From CAUZFZ01 sp963579025 (lineage in GTDB: Bacteria > Planctomycetota > Planctomycetia > Planctomycetales > Planctomycetaceae): a DNA stretch of 25,644 bases. Under the pieces are notes generated by a model that saw only the letters and a list, made by a program, of their open reading frames with translations, made no database searches and was not told the DNA's origin. Location of the stretch: positions 1 through 25,644 of the forward strand of contig CAUZFZ010000152.1 of NCBI GenBank assembly GCA_963579025.1, given 5' to 3'. The number at the start of each line of letters is the position of its first letter. Position 1 is the stretch's first letter. A program made the position numbers and the translations under genes. Shown here piece after piece: positions 16,921 through 24,014 of the stretch.

Positions 16921-17895
16921 ATGAGACAATTCACCCTGGTTCTCGCATTCGCCGCCACGTTGTTCGCGGCTCAAAGTGCGTCCGCTCAGTACTACCCGTC
17001 CCACTCACACTACCCGTCCTATCCACGGTCATACGCCCCCGCCCGGTATTACCCGGCGTCACGATGTGCTCCGGCAGCCCCGTGTGCACCGCTGGTTCAA
17101 TGTGCTCCTCGGCCGGAGTACCGCGAGCAGGTGATCGAAGAAACTCGGATGGTCCCGAAGACCGTCATGGAAAAACGCACCGTCCAGCGACAGGAAACGA
17201 AATACGAACAGCGTCAGCGCACCAGGACAGTCGTCGAACAGGTCCCGGAAACTGTCGACCAGCAGTATGTCGAGACGGTCATGGTCAACCAGACTTTTTA
17301 TCAGCCGACAACGCGCAACGTCCAACAGCCCGTGTATCGAAACGTCGTCCGGCCCGTGCAGGTGGCAGTCCAGGGCGTGCAGAATCGAGTTGGCACGCGG
17401 CAGGTAACGCGAACGGTGCCCGTGCGGGTACAGCGGGCGGTGACAACTCAGTGCGCGTGTACTCAATCATCTCCGGGAGTGGCTTCGGTGCAGTCGGCTC
17501 GAGCCCCCGTGACACAGATGGTCGAGTCCGTCGTGAATCAGCAGGTCCTGGTCAACGAGTCGTTCAATTACCAGGTGCCGGTGACTCAGTATGTCACGCA
17601 GTACCGCACGCAACGGGTGCTGGGTTACCAGACCGTGCAACAGACGGTCAACGTTCCTGTCACACGACAGGTTCCGCAACAGGTCACTCGGACCCGACAG
17701 GTGGTGCAGAACAAGTCTGTTTCCCGCGATGTGGTGGAAATGGAAAGCGTGGCCGTTCCGACAACCGTCGACGAAGTGATCGAAGTTCCGGTCACGCGTT
17801 ACGTCGAAGAGAAGACTCAACGTGTCGTGCGTGTTCCGATACACACAAGGACGCAATTCGGAACGACCATCTACACCAGTCCGAAATGCCGCTGA
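16921..17895 (+). CDS. Exported repetitive Val/Thr/Gln/Arg-rich protein, YTV-like cell-wall/envelope protein
   Basis: 324 residues with a classical signal peptide ('MRQFTLVLAFAATLFAAQSASA', cleavage after residue 22). A Tyr/Pro/Ser-rich then Cys-containing section ('YYPSHSHYPSYP', 'RCAPAAPCAPLVQCAP') is followed by a long series of short degenerate repeats with alternating Val and polar residues ('RTVVEQVPETV', 'QTVNVPVTRQVPQQVTRTRQVV', 'VPTTVDEVIEVPVTRYV'), as expected for extended beta strands. This composition resembles the YTV-domain proteins described from the Rhodopirellula cell wall, where Cys-rich, repetitive proteins make up the wall; assignment to the Pfam family itself is unverified. 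AGGAG lies 8 nt before the ATG. A clear terminator follows the stop, so it is probably a single-gene unit. Role: structural, inferred. Confidence 0.8.
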   Translation: MRQFTLVLAFAATLFAAQSASAQYYPSHSHYPSYPRSYAPARYYPASRCAPAAPCAPLVQCAPRPEYREQVIEETRMVPKTVMEKRTVQRQETKYEQRQRTRTVVEQVPETVDQQYVETVMVNQTFYQPTTRNVQQPVYRNVVRPVQVAVQGVQNRVGTRQVTRTVPVRVQRAVTTQCACTQSSPGVASVQSARAPVTQMVESVVNQQVLVNESFNYQVPVTQYVTQYRTQRVLGYQTVQQTVNVPVTRQVPQQVTRTRQVVQNKSVSRDVVEMESVAVPTTVDEVIEVPVTRYVEEKTQRVVRVPIHTRTQFGTTIYTSPKCR

Positions 17896-17929
17896 GTCGT
17901 CGACTCTTACAAGGCAAACCTGAAACACT

Positions 17930-17960
17930 CAGCCCGGCACATGTTGCCGGGCTGTTTTCG
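17930..17960 (+). terminator. Rho-independent terminator after the YTV-like gene
   Basis: CAGCCCGGCA (17930-17939), loop CATGT, TGCCGGGCTG (17945-17954), a perfect 10-bp GC-rich stem followed by TTTT. It begins 34 bp after the stop codon at 17895 and fits an intrinsic terminator for that gene. Confidence 0.85.
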
Positions 17961-18124
17961 TAATTGATCCCACTGCGGTACCCGGCTGACGGCATGGTCC
18001 CCCCGGATTGACTGTCAGGAAGACTGATTCTTACACCCCCGGGTGAGTTGAGTTATCGTGACGTGCGTGAACAACACTCTCGATGTTCCGCCTCTGACTC
18101 ATCCCCCCGACTATGGTGACGGCA

Positions 18125-19078
18125 ATGAAACGAACCCTACTGACTGCGGCCCTGCTGACTCTCACTTCGACCTCGTTCGCGGGCGACGAATCGTTCCGCT
18201 GGCAGAATAACGAAGACGATGGCACGGCCGATCTGCTGCTCGGGGACCAGCCGGTTATTCGGTACATGTACGCCTTCGATACGTCGTCAGACACGCGGGC
18301 GCATGAAACGTACAAGGTCTTTCATCACGTGTTCGGACCCGGCTCGAAGACGATCATCACCAAGGGCCCGGGCGGCAAGTACACGCACCATCGCGGCCTG
18401 TACGTCGGCTGGAGCAAAACCGGCTTCGAAGGAAAATCACTCGACTTCTGGCACTGCAGTAAAGGTGCCCATCTGCGGCATGCGAAGTTTGTTGAGATGT
18501 CGGCGGATGCGAAACACGGCAGCATGACTGCGGAGATTCACTGGAATGACGCCGAAGGCGAGCCGGTCATTATCGAAACCCGGACCGTCAGTGTGTCGAA
18601 GGAAGCGACGACCGGGGGTTGGCAAATCGAATGGTCGACGAAGCTCACAAGTCAACGCGGTGAGATCACGTTGAATGGGGACCGCCAGCATGCGGGATTC
18701 CAGTTCCGGGCGGCTCAGGCGATTGCTGAATCTAACAGCGGACGATTCCTGCGACCGGCCGATGTCCCGCAACAGGACACTGCCATTCAGGTCAACGACG
18801 CAAAGCCACTGAAGCACTTCGATCTTGGCTGGTTCGCGCTGACCTATGAACTGGAAGACCAGCGATACACGGTGGAGTACTTCGATAATCCCCACCTGCT
18901 GAAGCCGTCGTTGTTCTCTGAACGACCCTATGGTCGCTTCGGCACATTCTTCAGCACGAAGCTGACTGAGGACGAGCCGCTTGAGATGAAGTATCGCCTG
19001 GTCGTTTCCGCCAGTGAGAAACCTGCCGTCGCCGACATTCAGAAGCGTTACGACGCTTTTGTCGAAGGCCTGAAATAG
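18125..19078 (+). CDS. Secreted PmoA family protein (DUF6807-like)
   Basis: About 317 residues from ATG 18125 with a signal peptide ('MKRTLLTAALLTLTSTSFAG'); an ATG four codons earlier (18113) is possible. The body has 'RYMYAFDT...HHVFGP...GPGGKYTHHRGLYVGW', 'DFWHCSKGAHLRHAKF' and 'EYFDNPHLLKPSLFSERPYGRFGTFF', the layout of planctomycete 'PmoA family' proteins, now grouped as DUF6807: a beta-sandwich with conserved His/Arg residues ('THHRG'). Despite the name they are not shown to be methane monooxygenase subunits. Family members are abundant in planctomycetes alongside polysaccharide or sulfatase genes and may act on carbohydrates; the precise role is unknown. It is followed by a gap with a repeat fragment and then the DUF1501 gene on the same strand. 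Confidence 0.85.
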   Translation: MKRTLLTAALLTLTSTSFAGDESFRWQNNEDDGTADLLLGDQPVIRYMYAFDTSSDTRAHETYKVFHHVFGPGSKTIITKGPGGKYTHHRGLYVGWSKTGFEGKSLDFWHCSKGAHLRHAKFVEMSADAKHGSMTAEIHWNDAEGEPVIIETRTVSVSKEATTGGWQIEWSTKLTSQRGEITLNGDRQHAGFQFRAAQAIAESNSGRFLRPADVPQQDTAIQVNDAKPLKHFDLGWFALTYELEDQRYTVEYFDNPHLLKPSLFSERPYGRFGTFFSTKLTEDEPLEMKYRLVVSASEKPAVADIQKRYDAFVEGLK

Positions 19079-19284
19079 TCTCGGCTGGCGCTCTTGTTCG
19101 CCTCACGTCGGGCTCGCCAAAGTCTTGCGACTTCGGCTACGAGACGTACGTGGTGGTTCGGTTCGCCCGTTCCCCGCTCGTCTGCATCTGATAGGCTGAC
19201 AGCCAGACTGGAGCGGCACAAAACAAACGGTCGATCCGATTACCGTCCAGACAAAAATTCAGCGTCCGACTATGAGGGCTCTTC
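19079..19284. repeat. Intergenic gap with degenerate GTAGC-family repeat fragment
   Basis: CTCGCCAAAGTCTTGCGACT...CGGCTAC at 19113-19140 matches one arm of the 52-bp palindrome at 6701-6752 with small changes; the second arm is missing or decayed. The rest of the gap shows no open frame with support. Confidence 0.5.
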
Positions 19285-20694
19285 ATGTTCAAGCTTCTCG
19301 ATTCCCGCTTGACGCGTAATTGCGAAGGCGCCACGCGCCGTGAGTTTCTGCAGGTCGGAACGCTCGGGCTTGGCGGGCTGACGCTGGCGGATTTGCTGGC
19401 CCTGGAATCTCAGGCCGGAACTGGCGGCAGTCCGGTCATGAAGGACCGGGCAATTATCGTCCTGAACATGCAGGGTGGACCGACTCATATTGAGACGTTC
19501 GATCCAAAAATGACGGCCCCATCCGAATATCGAGCCATGTTCGGCGAGGTGAAGACGACCGTCCCCGGCGTCACGTTCGGCAGCCATTTTGAGCGGCTCG
19601 CGAAGCACGCGCACGAGATGGCCATTGTCCGGTCGTACCGTCACGGCATCGGCAGTCACGGAACTGCCGCTTCACATGTGGCTGCTGGCGGCAATTCGAC
19701 CGGAGCCAACATGGGCTCGTTGTATGCACGTATCGCCGGTGTGACGAATTCGGAGACCGGCATTCCGAATGTTGCCGTTCTGCCTCCCGGTGCAGCCGGC
19801 GAGGAATACAAACGTCTGGGAGCTCAGACTCAACGGATCACGGGAACGGGCACCTTGCCGAGCGAATACAAACCATTTGACCCCAGCGCCGGAAGCCAGA
19901 TCGTCAAGAACATGGAGCTGAAGGTTCCCGAAAAACGGCTCGATGATCGCCGCGGGTTACTGACCGGACTGGACAGCTTTCGTCGTGAGTTGGATGCATC
20001 CGACGTGCTCAGTGGAGCGACGCAGTTTCAGCAGCAGGCCTTCGACGTGATTCTCGGCGGCATCGATGCAGCGTTCGATCTGTCGAAAGAGGATCCGCGC
20101 ATCGTCAGTCAGTACGACACCAGTCACATCGACATCCCGAAGTATCTGTACAAGAAGAAGAACAAGAACCTGGCAGGTCAGTCTCCCGTGTCGCTGGGTA
20201 AGCAGATGCTGATGGCTCGGCGGCTTGTGCAGGCCGGGTGTCGGTTCGTGACCGTGACCAGCGCCGGCTGGGACATGCACGGCAACGCGTTCGGCGTCGA
20301 CGACGGAATGCCGATTCTGGGCACGGCCGTGGATGTCGCGACGAGTGCGTTGCTGGAAGACCTCGACCGCCTGGGCATGTCAAACAATGTCCTGCTGGTC
20401 ATGACGGGCGAATTCGGCCGTACGCCACGCATTAATAAGAAGGGCGGCCGCGATCACTGGGGCAACCTGTGTACGCTCGCGTTTGCTGGTGGAGGACTGC
20501 CGATGGGTCAGGTGATCGGACAATCCGACCGTACGGCGTCGGTACCGAATTCGGATCCCGTCCAGAGCCGTGACCTGCTGGGCACTGTGATGCACTACCT
20601 GCTGGACATTGCCGAGCTGCGGCTGACCCAGGGAATTCCGTCCGAGATCGCTCGCATGCTGGCCGATATTCAGCCGATCTCGCAACTCGCCTGA
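19285..20694 (+). CDS. DUF1501 domain protein, Tat-exported sulfatase-like fold
   Basis: 469 residues. A Tat signal is visible: 'TRREFLQVGTLGLGGLTLADLLA' at about 17-39, a twin-arginine followed by a hydrophobic stretch, so folded export to the periplasm is expected. The DUF1501 core follows: 'AIIVLNMQGGPTHIETFDPK' (~56-75), 'SYRHGIGSHGTAAS', 'TVTSAGWDMHGNAFG', 'VMTGEFGRTPRINKKGGRDHWG'. The metal-type residues of the alkaline phosphatase/sulfatase superfamily (His/Asp/Gly motifs) are present, though no formylglycine CxPxR motif is seen, so sulfatase activity is not claimed. In planctomycetes such genes usually sit next to a cytochrome-c-containing DUF1549/DUF1553 partner; that partner is absent here. 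GAGGG is placed 6 nt before the ATG. Confidence 0.92.
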   Translation: MFKLLDSRLTRNCEGATRREFLQVGTLGLGGLTLADLLALESQAGTGGSPVMKDRAIIVLNMQGGPTHIETFDPKMTAPSEYRAMFGEVKTTVPGVTFGSHFERLAKHAHEMAIVRSYRHGIGSHGTAASHVAAGGNSTGANMGSLYARIAGVTNSETGIPNVAVLPPGAAGEEYKRLGAQTQRITGTGTLPSEYKPFDPSAGSQIVKNMELKVPEKRLDDRRGLLTGLDSFRRELDASDVLSGATQFQQQAFDVILGGIDAAFDLSKEDPRIVSQYDTSHIDIPKYLYKKKNKNLAGQSPVSLGKQMLMARRLVQAGCRFVTVTSAGWDMHGNAFGVDDGMPILGTAVDVATSALLEDLDRLGMSNNVLLVMTGEFGRTPRINKKGGRDHWGNLCTLAFAGGGLPMGQVIGQSDRTASVPNSDPVQSRDLLGTVMHYLLDIAELRLTQGIPSEIARMLADIQPISQLA

Positions 20695-20793
20695 CAGTCA
20701 GATCGAATGCCCAGGAACTGCTCGCTGACGCTGATACTCCGCGCCCGGATTCATTAGCCTGCGTCCTCTCATTTCGCAGTTTTTGATTCTGAC

Positions 20794-20797
20794 AGGA
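20794..20797 (+). promoter_or_regulatory. Ribosome-binding site that fixes the DinB-family start
   Basis: AGGA lies 9 nt before ATG 20807, favouring that start over the in-frame TTG at 20783. Confidence 0.55.
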
Positions 20798-20806
20798 ACG
20801 AAACCG

Positions 20807-21298
20807 ATGAACGCGCGCGAAGCTCTCAAACTGTCCATGGAAACTGGCAACATGGTCTGCATGGCCTATCTGGACGACCTCACCGACGAAGACTTCATGC
20901 GTCGTCCGCACGCCGGTTGTAATCACATCAACTGGCAGGTCGGACATCTGGTCGCGTCAGATAATCAGATGGTCAACGGCATTGTCCCGAGTTCAATGCC
21001 CGATCTGCCAGAGGGTTTCGCAGATCGCTACACGAAGGAATCGGCAACGTCGGACGACGCGTCCGCCTTCTCCACCAAAGAAGAACTTCTGCGCGTGTAC
21101 AACGAGCAGCGGGCGGCAGCGATCGTGGCACTCGACGGACTGACGGACGAGCAACTCGATAGTGCTTCCCCGGAAGAGATGCAGGGATACGCCCCGACGT
21201 TCGGTGCGGTGTTCAATCTGCTGGGCGGTCATTGGCTGATGCACGCCGGGCAGTGGGTCATCGTCCGCCGGGAACTGGGACGCGCGCCGTTGTTCTAA
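20807..21298 (+). CDS. DinB-like (YfiT/DinB fold) metal-dependent four-helix bundle protein
   Basis: 163 residues. 'HINWQVGHLVASD' (~40-52) near the N-terminus and 'GGHWLMHAGQWVIVRRELG' (~140-158) near the C-terminus give the DinB-superfamily histidines H47, H142 and H146, which in relatives bind a divalent metal at one end of a four-helix bundle. Length fits the family (150-180). Related proteins include thiol-transferases (bacillithiol, mycothiol) and uncharacterised stress proteins; which one this is cannot be told. It is cytoplasmic with no signal. It begins 112 bp after the DUF1501 gene and may be transcribed with it, but the functions do not obviously connect. Confidence 0.83.
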   Translation: MNAREALKLSMETGNMVCMAYLDDLTDEDFMRRPHAGCNHINWQVGHLVASDNQMVNGIVPSSMPDLPEGFADRYTKESATSDDASAFSTKEELLRVYNEQRAAAIVALDGLTDEQLDSASPEEMQGYAPTFGAVFNLLGGHWLMHAGQWVIVRRELGRAPLF

Positions 21299-21620
21299 GT
21301 CGACAATGCTGCCGACACGGGGTTTGCTTTTCTCAACGCTCGCATGCTGGCGTACACTGATCGTTGCGCCGTCGCCACGAGTCGGCGGTCTGCCGTAACG
21401 GGCTGACGTTCTTACACGGCAGGTGATCGTCGCCTCGATTTCAGTGAGCTGTTGACGTCTCGCGTTTCCTGGTCTGTCACACTGCTGCTCGATGCCTGAG
21501 CCGTAGCCCGATTTCTCCGAAATCGGGACCTGCAACGTGCGGATTTCGGAGAAATCTGCTTACAGCTTCGCAGTAGCGAGTGTGCTGGACACGACAATTC
21601 TCATCCCCGGGCTGAATACG
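21299..21620. other. Intergenic region upstream of the candidate selenoprotein gene, with palindrome
   Basis: The only structure is an imperfect palindrome at 21503-21563: GTAGCCCGATTTCTCCGAAA on the left and GATTTCGGAGAAATC..TTAC on the right, with GTAGC-type ends like 6701-6752. An in-frame GTG at 21537 lies inside this repeat and is not a credible start. Promoter elements for the downstream gene presumably lie here, but I cannot place them. Confidence 0.55.
21503..21563. repeat. GTAGC-end palindromic repeat with CGATTTCTCCGAAATCG core
   Basis: The arms GATTTCTCCGAAATC (within 21509-21525) and GATTTCGGAGAAATC (21542-21556) are inverted copies, and the flanks GTAGC and TTAC also face each other. 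It is an interspersed repeat of the same general type as 6701-6752 but with a different core. Confidence 0.65.
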
Positions 21621-23474
21621 ATGCCATTTACGTTTGAATGTCCCGCGTGTGGTGTCCGGCTGAAGTCGAAATCCCAGAATGCACCTGACGCATTACGGTG
21701 TCCAAAGTGCTTTGAACCGGTCTCCGCCAGGCAGATCAAATCACTGGACGGGCCGCAGCCTCTGGCCTCGTCGTGGTATCAGTCGCGGGGCCTGCAGATC
21801 GGGATTGCAACATTTGTGGTCGCCGCCGGGCTGATTGGATTCGCCGTCAGCTCGGCTCAGAAACCAGACGCTGCAACGCAGGACTCCCGACAACCGGCAC
21901 TGCTGGCAACGAATTCAGATGCGTCGCTGACCGGAAATCCCATGCCATCCGCGCCGCGATCCGGTTCGCCTCGCGAAGATGTCTCACCGTCCGTGGAAAC
22001 GCACGTCGCGCAGCCCACTGAACCCGGTCCCGAGAAGATGTCCGTCACCCAGGCTGTGCCCGTGCCGGAAGAATTTCGCGCCAAGGCTTCGGATGATGCC
22101 AGTTCAGAGCCGGTTGCTGAAACCGTTGCCGTGAATCAACCCGTCAGTTCGGACACTGATCCGTCGGTAGCCACGGCGAACTCGCCGACGGCCCAGGATT
22201 CGACTCAACCTCAAGTCAATTCTCCGGGAACGAATACGGCACAGATAGCTCGCAAAACACAGCCGCAACCTGCAGGCGACGTGGTGGGCTCGGCTGCTCC
22301 ACAGTGGCCGCGGCTGGAACGTGTCACCGCCGATGTCCGCTGGCCGCATCCTCAATTGACTGATGGCAATTATTCGGAATGGGTCGATTTCATCTGGCCC
22401 ACAAAGCAGGAACTGAAGTGGCAGGATGTTCGCTGGCACACGGAACTCGAAGACGCCGCACGCGAAGCTGGGCAACTGCAGCGACCCGTTCTGCTGTGGA
22501 CAATGAACGGCCATCCCTGCGGCGAAACCTGAAACAACGGCGTCCTGGGACGCAAAGTCATCTGGTCAGATGATCGCAATCAGCAACTGGCATCCAACTT
22601 CGTGTGCGTGATCGACGAGTGTTTCGATTTGCGTCCGCCACCGTGGCTCAAGCAGGAATGGCTCTCCAACCCGGAGAGCACGCGGCTGTTCATCAAGTTC
22701 ACGGAAAATGCCCCGCCGCTGTGGCCGCAGAACACAACCACTCACCAGGGCTTCTACTGCATGACCGCGGACGGTGAGTATCTGGCCGGCGGTTTCGCAC
22801 GAACAAGCCGCGAGAAATCCGCTCAACTGATGGCCGACGCTCTGGCTCGTTTTGATGAACTGGCTCAACAGCGGGACTGGAAGCCCAAACCGATACCGAA
22901 CAACCGTTTCGAGCTGACGATGGGCGAGCCGACTGCGCCCGGCGGGATCAAGCTGGAAGTTGCGTCGCGTGACTTACCACGTGGAAACGACCGTCGCCCC
23001 GGAAAGCACGAGTGGGAACGCGGCATGCACAACCTCACCTGGCACGATCTGCCGCCAGCCGAGGCTGCTCGCTTCGTGACCGATCGAAGCGACCGGGTTG
23101 CCGTTCCGAACCCGATCCTGGAGAAGCTGGCGATGACCGCGCTGCGGGACAACGTACGTGGCCAGAACGGTTGGAAGAAAGGGGCGTTCCGAGAGGGCCA
23201 GCTCTACACGCAGTTGATCGAGCGTCGGGGCGACACACAGGTCATGCGACTGAGCGGCTACGCCATCATGAACGAATCCGGTCGAGTATTGGCGAGCCAG
23301 CTCCACGGCAAGGCCGAGTTCAACAGCCAGCGACGCGTGTTCGAGAGCTTCGAACTGGTCGCGTCAGGTCAGCGACAGGGAGCGGCCGGAGCAAACGGTC
23401 GTGGTCAGGACCCAGGCCCGGCTCCGATGGGCGTTGCACTCCGGATGTACCAGGTTCCGGCCGGACGGAATTGA
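21621..23474 (+). CDS. Candidate selenoprotein: membrane-anchored zinc-ribbon/thioredoxin-like protein with in-frame UGA at 22530
   Basis: One frame runs 617 codons from ATG 21621 to TGA 23472-23474, broken only by TGA at 22530-22532 (codon 304). Conventional calling gives two proteins, 21621-22532 and about 22602-23474 (GTG), but the codons between the TGA and 22602 are also open and protein-like. The first part has a zinc ribbon (C7, C10, C27, C30), one membrane helix (about 58-77) and a Pro/Ser/Thr-rich linker (80-225). From about 265 the sequence looks thioredoxin-like: 'REAGQLQRPVLLWTMNGHPC', G-E-T-UGA-N-N-G, then 'VIWSDDRNQQLASNFVCVIDE'. The UGA thus sits at the redox site, four residues after C300. 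The C-terminal part (about 405-600) is a separate domain with 'LEVASRDLPRGNDRRPGKHEW' and 'LRDNVRGQNGW'. Translation as selenocysteine is inferred. The alternatives are a nonsense mutation, a base error, or two coupled genes. Confidence 0.7.
22540..22573 (+). promoter_or_regulatory. SECIS-like hairpins just downstream of the in-frame UGA
   Basis: TCATCT (22558-22563), loop GGTC, AGATGA (22568-22573) is a perfect 6-bp stem whose apical loop begins 31 nt after the UGA and starts with GG. Bacterial SECIS elements are described as a short stem of four or more pairs with a small apical loop carrying a G in its first two positions, roughly 16-37 nt after UGA. A second small hairpin, GCGTC-CTGG-GACGC (22540-22553), lies nearer the UGA. 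Both are inside the coding sequence, as bacterial SECIS must be. No SelB-binding test is possible from the sequence. Confidence 0.5.
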
Positions 23475-24014
23475 GTTTCCGTTCGTGGCTCGACGCTGTT
23501 CGAGGGCTGGAGCGCATTGCACGCAAACGGCGTGGCGGCGGTGTAGCTGGATGCGCAGGCACTCAGCCTCTATCCGTTCGGAATTCTTGCTAACTCCAGT
23601 AATCCCAAGTCCTGGAGTCACTGTACGCCGGAGGAGTTCTACCCAATAGCCAGGGGTCGCCGCACAGCGGCGCACCCCAGGAAAACACGAACAAAGGCAG
23701 CGTACCCCGAAGGGGTACGCAGGCAATTCGCATGCTGTCCTGGGGTGCGCGGCTGCACCGCGACCCCAGGCTTTTGGGTGTAACGCCTTCGGCGTAGGGC
23801 TCCCAAACCTGGAACTACTGAATCCCGCTTCAGACAAACGAGATGCCGGCTGCATTGCGTTGCATCCGCGCATCCGAATGCGTTATTTTTCGTCTGTACC
23901 TCTCTGGTAGTAATCACAGATACGGTCAATTTCTGTCGTAAGTTGGCGCATGCGTATCATGCATGAGTTGTCCGTATCGTCGAGTCATTCCACGAGTTTT
24001 TCGGGCCTTGTGAC
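23475..24014. other. 540-bp intergenic region holding a palindromic repeat, no gene seen
   Basis: After the stop at 23474, 23475-23630 shows no repeat or supported open frame. The family A-like element occupies about 23636-23818. From 23880 to 24014 the DNA is more A/T-rich and probably carries the histidine kinase promoter, but no convincing -35/-10 pair was found. Confidence 0.6.
23636..23818. repeat. Palindromic element, repeat family A relative (copy 3)
   Basis: The right end CCAAACCTGGAACTAC (23803-23818) is the exact reverse complement of the left end GTAGTTCCAGGTTTGG of the copy at 10942. Inside, ACCCAATAGCCAGGGGTCGC (from 23641) faces GCGACCCCAGGCTTTTGGGT (to about 23779), and CGTACCCC-GAA-GGGGTACG forms a central hairpin near 23701-23719. 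The outer left terminus has diverged (TTCTACCC). Confidence 0.7.

Noticed and set aside
16599..17963. 454-codon frame overlapping both the flavoprotein start and the YTV-like gene
   Set aside because: It runs through two supported genes in another frame, has no domain, and the YTV-like frame has a signal peptide, ribosome-binding site and terminator.
22602..23474. Independent gene starting at GTG 22602
   Set aside because: No ribosome-binding site, and the frame is open upstream to the UGA and continuous with the preceding protein; better explained as the second part of one reading frame.
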